A stretch of 64,000 bases of DNA, taken from contig NC_080042.1 of assembly GCF_012489685.1 (NCBI RefSeq), positions 5,086,501-5,150,500 on the forward strand. Reading direction: 5' to 3'. The number at the start of each line of letters is the position of its first letter. Within the stretch, counting starts at the first letter, position 1. Below, in pieces: positions 23,701-33,987 of the stretch. The notes beneath the pieces are model-generated. The model had not been told where the DNA came from. It worked only from the letters and a program-made list of their open reading frames with translations, and did not search any database. The DNA comes from Lotus japonicus. Its lineage: Eukaryota > Streptophyta > Magnoliopsida > Fabales > Fabaceae. Position numbers and translations under genes: made by a program.

Positions 23701-26700
23701 TGTAACACCCCGATTTCCAGGTGTCACTTTAGTAACCAAAAATAATCTTTACGCGGAAAACAGGTAATTTTTTTGTTTGATACCTTTTAAATCAAGCAAT
23801 AGAAAGTAAAGACATAACCCAACAACTAACTAACCGATAAACAAACATATACAAATGTACAGCCTCAGCTGCACTCTCCCGTCACGCGCACACGCAGTGA
23901 CTCCAAGGTAGCATGCCCGTAGGCGAATATTTTCAAACCAGAACTGTACGCAAAAACATCAAATATACCACTATCCAAGAGAAAGTCGGCCTCAAAATGG
24001 CCTAAGCAAAGACCCCTATGGTCCGACTGACTCACTGTGATCCCTCAGTAAGAGAACCACACAAAAGTCATGCGTCGGGAACCTACCCTGTCCCAAAAGC
24101 AAAACGAATCAGAGCTATTACTGTAACAACCAACTCAAAAGACTCTAACCTCCCATAACCCACACTACTATCAGCGACCCTCCCTCGATCAGGCATGAAG
24201 TCCGGGTCCTCGTCGAAAGCTCTAGTAATAGTCATTCCGCTCCGGGTCTTTCCCGCGCCACGAATCATCACGAACCGGCTGACAGACGCCTGGCAGCAGG
24301 CCGACCGCCCAAACACAAACATACAAACAAAGCCAAGGCGCTAGGGTCAACTTACAGAATACAATAGATATACAATCAACATGCGATAAAAGGGGTATAT
24401 ATATATATGTTGTATATATACATATAAGTTATGTATTGCCTACTCTAAGGTATATACATAACATGTTCTCGAATCTCCTACACAGTTCAATCATTAATAC
24501 CTAACGATGTTCATCAACATCAAATCATCATAATCTCAACAAACCCATGAGTTAGTGTCGGTCAATACAACACAACTCGGAGTAAGTGTCGGTCAATACA
24601 ACACAACTCCATCCACAGAATACACAAGGGTCTAGTGTCGGTCAATACAACACCGCCCAAACAACAAGAGCGCTAAGTGTCGGTCAATACAACACCGCTC
24701 CAACAACAAGAGAACCCAAGGGATTAGTGTCGGTCAATACAACACAACCCCATCAACAAGAGTACGTAAAGTACTCGGTGACTTTCAATCATCACCATAG
24801 CTCACCTTAGTGGCTTTCCCCAATTCCGATAACTCTCCAAACCCGCAACAAAGGTCGACTTTTCCCCGTCTTTCGTAAATGTTTTCCCCTTTAGTTCTCC
24901 TATGCTTAAACGTTAATAAAAATGATTTCAATTCAAATTAGTCAAATTATGAGTTTATTTCTCAAAGTCTAAGTTTCCCAAAGTCTCTAGTTTACAATAT
25001 TCTATTCATTCTAGGATTTCCGAAAACCAACCACCCAAAAGAAGTTTCCCGGGGAAAGTCTAAGTAAACCAACGAATCCCAACAAATGGCTAAGTCCCAA
25101 ACCCCTCGTTTGAACTTGCCTAGGGTTGTTCATCCAACCCGAAACATCAAAGATCACCAGATCAATGAATCTCCACTCCGAAGTCGCGTCAAAACGCACA
25201 ATCCAATAAAGCACAACATCACAACATCAGTTCATCAACATAATCAACATCAAAGTAAAGCATAAGTCGAATTGATCGACGCCTATCATGCATTCATAGC
25301 TAATATATAGTAAGTTGCCCTAACCTCGAGCTGTTCCAGCTTCGCAAACAAAGTTCTCCTCAAACAATTGCTCTGAGTCTTCTAAAGTTCCCTCAACTGA
25401 ACCTCGGAGAAAAACAAAGCAGAACCCAAACAAAATCGATTAGTTCGATCGCAAAACAATACATAAACGATAGACAAAGCATTAAAGCTTCAGAATAGGA
25501 CAATCAGGTACGAAAAGACAAGTTTTCGAAACCGAAAAACTCCCCCCTGATGGTAATAACCCACGGCCTCAAAGGAAAAAGGGCTTCGGCTCTTTTTCTT
25601 CGATCAAATCAATTCACAAGGTAGTTTTAGGATAAAACTAAGGCAAAGAAACTGTCAGAACAATTTTCGGACAATCGGGCCGAAATACGACTATCTAGGG
25701 GCATTTTGGTCCAAAATAAAGGCTCAAAACTTCAAAGTTATCAGTTCTGAAAACAAATTTGACAGCAACGATCCTCATGACATCCGTGACAACAAATCCT
25801 AAAGGCACGAAGTCAAATTATGACTTTTCGACAATAAAGTTTCGAAATGTGAGACAAAAAGGTTTTGAAACAGTTTTTCAGATCCTGGACAACTGAATCG
25901 CAATCAGAGTTTACTGACAGAGGTTTTAGACTCAGGGGAACGTAAGGAACATAACCCAACCAAGAAATCGAAGAAATCGGACCATTTTAGAAAAAGCTCA
26001 AAACTGTGAGCACAGAAACGACTTCAAAAACGCAACAGAAACAACAATCAGAGGTAGGAATCGTGTTAGTTACCTTGATACCTAGAAGTAGGGACGAACT
26101 GCACGAAGATTGATCAAGTTTTCGCGGAAATCCCCTCCCCCCTTGCTCTCCACGAAATCAGCCACAAATGGAGGAAAAATGGAAGATATTTTGCTTTTTC
26201 GCCTATTTATAGGCGGGCGAAATCGCGGGAAAATGAAAATTTCGCGATTCCGATTTTTGCAGCACGTTCACCAAGGAATTTTAAGAGAGATTCTGGCGTC
26301 AGAAATCCAGAACTCAAAACAAATATCTATGATATGGGAAAAACGATATCGAAAATCTCAAAAGCGGTGTAAGTTAAATCTGTCCCGAAAAACTACTTTT
26401 TGCTGTGATGCTCAAACGACAAAACTTCCAACAGAAGAAAGATTGGAAATGTCGAAACAAGTCTGGCAACGCGGACGGAATCTTCGTTAGAAGTCCCGAA
26501 TATAAAAAGTCTTCATCCATTGCTCGAAAATAGGGTTTCGAAGCAAAGAAATTAGCGTCGGCGGACATCCGAAAAGTGAAACCCATCGTGCGTACAGTCC
26601 AGAGTTCCGGAATGAAACGCTGGTCGATGGAAAAATAAAGAGAATCTTTAAATTTTCCGAGAGTTCGAAATCTCACTCAAAACGTTGCTTTAAGAGCGAA

Positions 26701-26904
26701 ATAGCCTATTCTGGACACGCTCGCCATAAGGCAGGTGTGCAGACGACTCGTACTAACTCCGGAAGCAACTACGCAACATACCTCAAGTAATTCCTGAACT
26801 TTCCTCTTCATTAATCTTTCTCAAATACCAAACTCCTGTCACGCTTACGCTGATTCTACGCGTGAGTCGGAAACTTAACTTGTTCTGAAAATCCAGGTCT
26901 TACA
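23701..26904 (-). repeat. 5' LTR (minus-strand element)
   Basis: Same length and order as 17139-20342 at an offset of 6562 bp, with its TATA-like box at 26203-26212. Transcription of the element would start in this copy and read toward lower coordinates. Confidence 0.95.
24552..24762. repeat. Five-copy tandem repeat, right LTR copy
   Basis: Exact counterpart of 17990-18200 in the other LTR, with the same number and spacing of units. Confidence 0.9.
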
Positions 26905-26909
26905 AATAT

Positions 26910-27330
26910 GGTTAGCCAAACAATGGTACGTCCTCAAAAGGATACACGCTTCTAGCTAACACTCATTATTTCTACGGTACCCTAAGGTAAATGTCGGTTT
27001 TCCGACCAAATTGCTTCAACAAGATAAAAGTGCCTCCTGCACCCTATGACTTCTCACGTCACGACGGCTCATCTTCTTGATGCTCGAAACTCAGGTTCTC
27101 TTTCTCTTCTCAACACTTCAAAACTCTTTTTAATGTCCTAAGTCTTCTTCTCAAAATGATTCTCTTTAAATTATCAAAGTGTTATCACTTGGATTAGTTT
27201 CATTGTGATATTTTATTCTCAAAACTCGAAGTCTTTTCTTCTTTTTCCAAAACCTATAATTTTCAAAAGATTCCCTTCTTTTAGGACTTTTTTCTGAGTT
27301 TTGTGTGTTCCCCAATATAATTGCTAATGA
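26910..27330 (-). mobile_element. Older giant-LTR fragment, right part
   Basis: The sequence resuming after the AATAT duplication matches the region following the tandem repeats in the other LTR: a GGTACCCTAAGGTAAATGTCGG block, then CTTTTTAATGTCCTAAGTC. It continues the fragment ending at 17133. The match fades by about 27330, so the outer element is truncated. Confidence 0.5.
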
Positions 27331-28929
27331 ACTTTTAGTGTATTGATTATCCTTTTATGACTACGTGTTCAGTGAGTCATTAAGTAAACAAAGTTTTTCG
27401 GCAGTGAAATGTTCTACTAATCTAACAGTAATGAGAAAATCACATTGATGTATTTAGGGACACGTGTTAAAGATATGCCGTATTACTATATTTCCGTCTT
27501 TGTTGCAAATGCAATCATTTTTGTTCGCATATTGAAGAGGTGTAAACAACAGCTCAAAGAGATTGAAACAACAAATATGAATAAAATAGCACACACAAAA
27601 TCTTATATGATAGATATTACCATCGTTACTTATAAGTACAAACTTCAGCCACAAACTTAAACCTGGAATATAACATTTGGGGTCCATGACGTAAAGTAGA
27701 TATGATATAAAGTAGATGTGACAAGACATCACCAATTGTCAAATCATTCTTGGTATGCGAAATTGTGACTCGAAATTACTATTCAAAGGTGATGGGACCT
27801 GAAAGGTGATGAGAAAGGATAGGAAGACACATTGTTGGTCCGTGTGCATGCACTGATTAGTAGAGGATGGGGTAAGGCAGCGCACGACTTTAAAAGGGCA
27901 TGTTGTTGAACTGTCTGATGTTCAACACTCTTTGTCAGGTGGTGACAGTTTATTTATAAAAGGAGATGCTTCCAACTTGTGTTGTCCAGCTGAAAGGGAC
28001 CCTACACAGACCTTACTTGCCCGAAACTCTAGGAGACATTTAGTATGGAGATCACTACACTACCAGTTGGCTCTGAGCATATGAACGTGAGCGGATTTTG
28101 CGTTTTCTTGCTTCAACCTCAAAAAGTATATCATCAATTTTCATGTATGTTTTTTCATTTGACGGTTCCTATAAAAAGGAAATCTGAAATTGAAGATTGT
28201 TACGTACGTATGTATCCTTTATATCAATTAATAAGCTCCTTTGAGAATGTTGGAAACATTAGATAACTGACAGGCATATTAAACTTACAGATCTAGTCGA
28301 CAACCGTTTCTTCTTGACAGTTGGATACATAAACTGCATTCCCGAACTTATATTTGGAGTGGAATCAATGGTTGATTTCTACCATTTGATGGGCCCACAC
28401 ATGTTGCAATTTGTTTGTGGCTCATTACATTTGTGCTTTGACATTAGAATATGGAGAGGTTGATGACCTTTAATCGATTATCCCTATTTGGTTAAATGAG
28501 AAAGGGTAGTGTCTGATTCTTTTCTTGAAGCTATGGTTCCTCTGGTAATGGACATTCAACTTCGATTTTTCTACCATTAAGATGTATGCTGACAAAGTCT
28601 TTTTAAATGTTTATTGTTATTTTTAATATTAGAAATAAAAAAATTGAATGTAATATCTTACGTTCAAAATAATATCAAATATGTCATAAAAATTGATATA
28701 AAATAGTTTTAAGGGTTTATTTGGAAATTAACTCAAAAATTTTGTATTTTATGTTTTCATATATACATCTAAAAGATTAAAATAGTTTTGGTATATTGAT
28801 TCAAAGTAAAACAAATTAGAAAAAAAATAGTTGGAATGTAACTGAGATTAAAATAAAACTTAAATATGTGATATACATATTTAAAAAAGAAAAACAAGAG
28901 AGAAAATATGAAAATGTCTAATATATATC
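27331..28929. other. Unassigned intergenic DNA
   Basis: Short frames on both strands (for example 27445-27660 +, 27454-27735 -, 28045-28266 +) lack recognisable motifs. I see no bounded element here. Confidence 0.35.
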
Positions 28930-29186
28930 AACAAAGTGCTTTTATTCCATCTGTGCATGACGCGAGATCAATACTAATATTAAGTATCCAATGTATGATT
29001 TGATCCATGTTAACTATTGGAAACTAGGAATACCTTGGAAAAAGAAAATATAATTAGTCATAAAAGTGCATTAAAAGTTACATAATTGATAATTCATATC
29101 AGTGTCTTCAATGACTCATTGATTTTGTTATTAATATAGTAAAACTAAAGTCAAATTTCTAGTTTTTTTGGAAATAAGTCAATGTT

Positions 29187-29400
29187 TTTTTTTAAAATGA
29201 AATGTATGTTATTAATATAAGCACTTGAGCCAATAGCACCTCAAGGCGAGAATTAAGTACAATCTGAACTGAACTCGAACGACCTATGAACAAGCTGGCC
29301 CGAACGAAATAAACCCACCACCACCCCACAAAATGGCATTAAACGAAATCTCAAGATAGAGCCTCATTAAAACCTTGCTAGGCAAAACCTAGTGGAAAAA
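29187..29400 (-). mobile_element. Short retroinsertion (truncated LINE or SINE), 214 bp
   Basis: It is flanked by an 11-bp TSD AAGTCAATGTT (29176-29186 and 29401-29411). A T-run at the left edge is the poly(A) tail on the minus strand. The right half includes CCACTAGGTTTTGCCTAGCA on the minus strand, which resembles plant L1 3' regions. The empty site is visible in the paralogous copy at about 30570, where the TSD sequence continues directly. Confidence 0.8.
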
Positions 29401-29735
29401 AAGTCAATGTTACTAAAGTGCCTTCAATGACTTCATTGATTTTGTTATTAAAAACATTATTCTAATGAGATACATCCTCTCTATATATAGATAGATAATA
29501 CTGGTTTAAAATATACATTAATAACTAATTAATATTGTAATTAATGTAAAATTCAAAATAATTCCAGTTATATGTTGTGATAAAAAAAATATTTTAACTA
29601 ATTATATATTTTTTATATGTATTATAAGCTTACAAGTTCATATGTCTATTATAAGTTTAACATTTAATATGTAATATAATTAATAATAGCTAACAATGTG
29701 TAATACAATTGGTACATAGTTATGCTTATTAAGTA

Positions 29736-30038
29736 CTCCCTCCGGTCCTATTTATAAGCAACAAAAAAAAATTCACATAGTTTAAGAAATGTAGTAAAAC
29801 TAGATAAAATGCATTAAATTTGTCTTGAATCAAAATAAACTTCCAAAATTACCCTTTGTTATTCATGTTGGAAATTGGAAAGAGAGAGAATAATTAATGA
29901 GACACATTCTACAAGTTAGAATTAATAAGGGCATCATTGGAAAAAAATAATTAATATAGTTCAAACTTTCATTTGGTTCTTATAAAAAGGACTAAAATTT
30001 TTCTTCTCTTTCATGCTTATAAATAGGACCGGAGGGAG
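29736..30038. mobile_element. Stowaway-type MITE, 303 bp
   Basis: Terminal inverted repeats CTCCCTCCGGTCCTATTTAT... are matched by ...ATAAATAGGACCGGAGGGAG. They are flanked by the TA dinucleotide duplication (29734-29735, 30039-30040), as in Tc1/mariner-derived Stowaway elements. Confidence 0.92.
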
Positions 30039-30102
30039 TATCTAGTTATCTGTGTATGATATGATGCATGTCAACTGTTGGAATATCTTGGAAAAAAAAA
30101 TA

Positions 30103-30417
30103 CTACCTCCGTTCCAAAACTACTTTACTTTAAGGTTATGCACAAAGTTTAAGAGTTCATCAATTAATATTATAATTTGACTGAAACACTGTTATTTAAT
30201 ATGAGTTATATGAAAAAGAGAGAATGTAAATATTTAGTCAACTAATTGGTGAGAATTGTGATTGGTGGAAATAAGAGGTGGTACTGAAGAGATACAATAT
30301 TAAATGAAGGCATGAATGAAAGAAAATTGGATAACGTGCTTTGGATATTTAAAACAAAAACAGTTTAGAACAAAACAAAAAAAAACCAAAACTACAATAG
30401 TTTTGGAACAGATGAAG
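30103..30417. mobile_element. Stowaway-type MITE, 315 bp, diverged
   Basis: The left end CTACCTCCGTTCCAAAACTA and the right end TAGTTTTGGAACAGATGAAG form imperfect inverted repeats with flanking TA (30101-30102, 30418-30419). It splits copy two of the segmental repeat. Confidence 0.8.
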
Positions 30418-31448
30418 TATATAATTAATCATTAATGTTCATTAATATAACTATTAAGTGCATTAAATGTTACATAATTAGTAATGCATATAAAGTGTCT
30501 TCCATGACTCATTGATTTTGTTATTAATATAGTAAAACTAAAGTTAAATTTCTAGTTTTTTTTTGGAAATAAGTCAATTTTACTAAAGTTCCTTCAATGC
30601 TTCATTGATTTTGTTATTAAAAATATTATTCTCATGAGATACATCATCTCTATATATAGATAGATATAATATATCATTAAAAGAGACATTAATAACTAAT
30701 TAATATTGCAATTAATGTAATTCAAAATAATTTCAGTTATATGTTGTTATATCAAGAAATTATAAATTTTTTAATGATCATTCATACGAGTTTCGTAATA
30801 CTATATTTTTCTCAGAAATATTTAATTTTCTTTTTTACATCTAAAACATTTTAAAAAGGAAAAAATTTTTAGCTTTTAAAAATTATTATTTTAAAAATAT
30901 CTGAAAATAAATTATTTGTAAAATAAGAAATGACAAGCAAGAATTATGTATAATATTTAATGGAAATTAATTTTGTATACTTAATCAAATATTAATCATA
31001 TAAGGTTATATATGTAATTAAAATTATGATTATATTCTAATGGCTTGGAGTTACCAAACACAGCACACAAAATATTTGGTTTTATATTTAGTTAATACGC
31101 ATAAAGAGTCTTCAAATACTCATTGATTTTGTATTTAATGGTAAAACTCAAGTCAAATTTACCCTTTTTTTTGAAAATAAGTCAACTTATATATATATAT
31201 GTAAATGTATATATATATATCATTAAAATTGTCATTAATTTAAGGTTCAAAACAATTTCAATTATTATCAATATATCCCAAAATGATAAATTGTTTATTT
31301 TTGCGCTCCACGTTTTATTCGATACATTGAAAAGTTAAATTGCACATTCCAATGTGCAAAATAATAAATATTCAAGTAGCCAACGCGCTTATTGTTGAAG
31401 GTAATAATTTTTTTTTTAAGTGTACTATAACAAATATCTAATTAGTTT

Positions 31449-31612
31449 TAATATTATATTATATTATATTATATCATATCATATAATACTATATTATATT
31501 ATATTATATTATATTATATTATATTATATTATATTATATTATATTATATTATATTATATTATATTATATTATATCATATCATATAATATTCTATTATATT
31601 ATATTAAAAAAA
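31449..31612. repeat. (ATATT)n pentanucleotide microsatellite, ~160 bp
   Basis: About 30 copies of TATAT/ATATT, with a few CATATCATATAATA interruptions near both ends. It lies about 90 bp upstream of the TATA box of the SUVH-like gene. The 77-codon frame across it is repeat translation only. Confidence 0.95.
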
Positions 31613-31698
31613 AAATGTTTCACTTTTGTTGTAAAAAAATTCACATTAGGTAAGAAAGACAAAAAGTTCGTCATGTGGCAGTTCCATGATCTCTCTTC

Positions 31699-31706
31699 TA
31701 TATAAA
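31699..31706 (+). promoter_or_regulatory. TATA box of the SUVH-like gene
   Basis: TATATAAA follows a CT-rich stretch. It lies 275 bp upstream of the ATG at 31981, giving a predicted 5' UTR of about 250 bp that contains the CAC repeat. Confidence 0.6.
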
Positions 31707-31858
31707 GCCCCCTTCAGACTTCCTACTTCAGAAATTTTCTAACCAACAACAGTTCCAACCAAATTCTTCCTAAGCATATTCAGAAACACCCAGATAGAGA
31801 GAATGAAAAAACAAAAAGTGGCACCTGGCCACTGCCCAACCTAGTGCCTTCTTCTCTC

Positions 31859-31920
31859 ATCACCACCACCACCACCACCACCTCCACCACCACCACCACC
31901 ACCACCACCACCACCACCAC
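31859..31920 (+). repeat. (CAC)n trinucleotide repeat in the 5' UTR
   Basis: About 20 CAC triplets, with two CTC/CCT interruptions, end 60 bp upstream of the start codon. A minus-strand open frame across it (poly-Val) is an artefact. Confidence 0.93.
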
Positions 31921-31980
31921 TCCCAATGCTTCCAATCTAAACAAACCCTTCACATTTTGATTACATGATATAATAGTATT

Positions 31981-33987
31981 ATGAGTAACAACAACAACAT
32001 GGATCCTCTTCCCAGTCCTGAACACTCTAACCACCCTAATTTCCTACCCGCACCACCCGGAATCCCAACCCCAATTCTGACACCGAAGCTTGAACCTTTA
32101 GACGAATGGGTCACCACAACCCAAGATCCGACCCGCACCGATTTCTCCAACGGGACCCACCAATTCAACCTCAACTTCTTCGCCGATGAAACCCTAGCCG
32201 CTTCAATCGACGGCGGCAACGCCGACGACGACAACAACGGCAACTCACTGTACTCCGACTTCAACCGAGTCACCGACCTGTTCCGAACCGCGTTCACGAC
32301 GGGGTTGCAGCAATGCCAGAACGATGACGTTTCGGACCCGAACTCGCGCGCGATCGTTCCGGTGCCTGCGGAGGATAGCGTCGAAGCGCCTCCGTCGGCT
32401 GTGGTCTCGGTGGCGCGGCAGCGGCGGTGGAAGGAGCTTGTGAGGGTGACGGATGCCGGCGTGGGGGAGCTTCAGCATTTCCGCGACGTGGTTCGGAGGA
32501 CGAGGATGGTGTACGATTCGCTCCGGGTGCTGGCTGCGGCGGAGGAAGAGCGGAGGGTGGATACGCGGAGGGCGAGGAGCGATTTGAGGGCTTCAGGGTT
32601 GATGAGGACTTGTGGTTTGTGGCTGAATCGCGATAAGAGAATCGTTGGTGCGATTCCTGGGATTTGCATTGGTGATGTGTTTTTTTACAGAATGGAGTTG
32701 GTTGTTGTTGGTTTGCACGGTCAACCACAGGCTGGGATTGATTACTTGCCTGCTAGCATGAGTTCCAATGGTGAACCAATTGCAACGAGTGTGATAGTTT
32801 CGGGTGGTTATGAGGATGATGTGGATGAGGGTGATGTGATCATCTATTCTGGGCATGGTGGCCAGGACAAGCATTCAAGGCAGGTTTTTCATCAGAAATT
32901 GGAAGGAGGGAACCTTGCCATGGAGAGAAGCATGCATTATGGGGTCGAGGTGAGGGTTGTTCGAGGTGTTCGCTGTGAGGGCACTCTCTCTGCTTCTGGT
33001 AAGGTTTATGTTTATGATGGCTTGTATAGGATTACTGAGTGCTGGTTTGATGTTGGGAAGTCTGGTTTCGGTGTTTACAAGTATAAGCTGTGGAGGATTG
33101 AGGGTCAGCCTAAGATGGGGAGTGCGATTTTGAAGGAGGCTCTTATGCTGAGAAGGGATCCGATGTGTATTAACCCGACATATTACATGTCTCTTGATAT
33201 TTCCAATAAGAAAGAAAATGTTGCTGTGAGGCTCGTTAATGACATCGATCGAAATCCCGAGCCTCTTCTTTATGAGTATCTTGTGAGGACTACTTTTCCG
33301 CAGTTTGTGTTTCATCAGAGTGGGAAGGCTACCGGTTGTGAGTGCGTGGACGGGTGTGTGGATGGATGCCTTTGTTCCATGAAGAATGGAGGGGAGTTTC
33401 CTTATAGTCAAAGTGGTGTTCTGTTGAGAGGGAAACCTTTAATATTTGAATGTGGCCCCTTTTGTAGTTGTCCTCCTCACTGTAGGAACCGTGTCACGCA
33501 GAAGGGGCTGAAAAATAGGCTTGAAGTGATTAGATCCAGGGAGACTGGTTGGGGAGTTAGGTCCTTGGACCTTATTCAAGCTGGCGCTTTTATCTGCGAG
33601 TACACAGGGGTTGTTCTGACTACAGAGCAAGCCAAAATTTTGACAATGAATGGTGATACATTGATATATCCTGGTCGGTTTTCTGAGAGGTGGGCAGAAT
33701 GGGGGGATTTATCTCTGATAGACTCCACTTATGAACGTCCGAAGTATCCGTCAATTCCTCCTTTAGATTTTGCTATGGATGTATCAAGAATGAGGAATGT
33801 TGCGTGCTATATTAGTCACAGTTCAACTCCTAATGTGTTGGTTCAGTATGTTCTGTTTGATCACAATAATTTGATGTTCCCTCACCTTATGCTATTCGCA
33901 ATGGAAAACATCCCTCCAATGAGAGAGCTCAGCCTTGATTATGGGGTAGCTGATGAGTTTACCGGCAAACTATCCATATGTAACTGA
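31981..33987 (+). CDS. SUVH9: SUVH2/SUVH9-like SRA-SET histone methyltransferase homologue
   Basis: A single exon of 668 residues, close to the roughly 650 of Arabidopsis SUVH2 and SUVH9, which are also intronless. The order is a proline-rich N-terminus (1-130), helical two-helix linker (about 145-205), SRA (YDG) domain at about 222-370 with GVEVRVVRG and YVYDGLYRI, then Cys-rich pre-SET (C453, C455, C459, C463, C465, C491, C495, C497, C501) and SET (about 510-658: GWGVRSLDLIQAGAFICEY, LSLDYG). There is no post-SET Cys cluster: the protein ends ten residues after LDYG. The usual NHSC-type motif reads ISHSSTPN. SUVH2/9 lack detectable methyltransferase activity and, via the SRA, recruit Pol V to methylated DNA in RNA-directed DNA methylation. 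A second in-frame ATG is at residue 7. SUVH2 versus SUVH9 is not resolved by eye. Confidence 0.93.
   Translation: MSNNNNMDPLPSPEHSNHPNFLPAPPGIPTPILTPKLEPLDEWVTTTQDPTRTDFSNGTHQFNLNFFADETLAASIDGGNADDDNNGNSLYSDFNRVTDLFRTAFTTGLQQCQNDDVSDPNSRAIVPVPAEDSVEAPPSAVVSVARQRRWKELVRVTDAGVGELQHFRDVVRRTRMVYDSLRVLAAAEEERRVDTRRARSDLRASGLMRTCGLWLNRDKRIVGAIPGICIGDVFFYRMELVVVGLHGQPQAGIDYLPASMSSNGEPIATSVIVSGGYEDDVDEGDVIIYSGHGGQDKHSRQVFHQKLEGGNLAMERSMHYGVEVRVVRGVRCEGTLSASGKVYVYDGLYRITECWFDVGKSGFGVYKYKLWRIEGQPKMGSAILKEALMLRRDPMCINPTYYMSLDISNKKENVAVRLVNDIDRNPEPLLYEYLVRTTFPQFVFHQSGKATGCECVDGCVDGCLCSMKNGGEFPYSQSGVLLRGKPLIFECGPFCSCPPHCRNRVTQKGLKNRLEVIRSRETGWGVRSLDLIQAGAFICEYTGVVLTTEQAKILTMNGDTLIYPGRFSERWAEWGDLSLIDSTYERPKYPSIPPLDFAMDVSRMRNVACYISHSSTPNVLVQYVLFDHNNLMFPHLMLFAMENIPPMRELSLDYGVADEFTGKLSICN

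Larger units (their letters stand above)
17139..26904 (-). mobile_element. Young non-autonomous Gypsy-type LTR retrotransposon, 9.77 kb
   Basis: Two equal 3204-bp LTRs (17139-20342 and 23701-26904) run TG to CA. A perfect 5-bp TSD, AATAT, flanks them at 17134-17138 and 26905-26909. Orientation is minus: the primer site lies left of the right LTR and the purine tract lies right of the left LTR. By eye the LTRs differ at only three positions (18893 T/C, 19050 T/C, 19310 T/G against the copy 6562 bp on), so insertion was recent. The 3.36-kb interior encodes a gag zinc-knuckle segment and the last part of pol only. Protease, reverse transcriptase, RNase H and integrase are not seen, so it would need enzymes in trans. 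Confidence 0.95.
28930..31340. repeat. Diverged segmental repeat, three copies
   Basis: A block running from TGATCCATGTTAACTATTGG through TGACTCATTGATTTTGTTATTAATATAG to TAACTAATTAATATTG occurs at about 28975-29570 and again at 30045-30745. A shorter third copy is at about 31090-31250. MITEs and a small retroinsertion sit inside the copies. Confidence 0.75.

Noticed and set aside
31420..31653. 77-codon YYIILYYII frame
   Set aside because: It is only the ATATT microsatellite translated.
31780..32034. Minus-strand poly-valine frame
   Set aside because: It is translation of the CAC repeat and flank, with no independent support.
32245..33630. Several minus-strand open frames over the SUVH-like gene (up to 178 codons)
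   Set aside because: They are antisense shadows of a GC-rich coding region with no recognisable domain.
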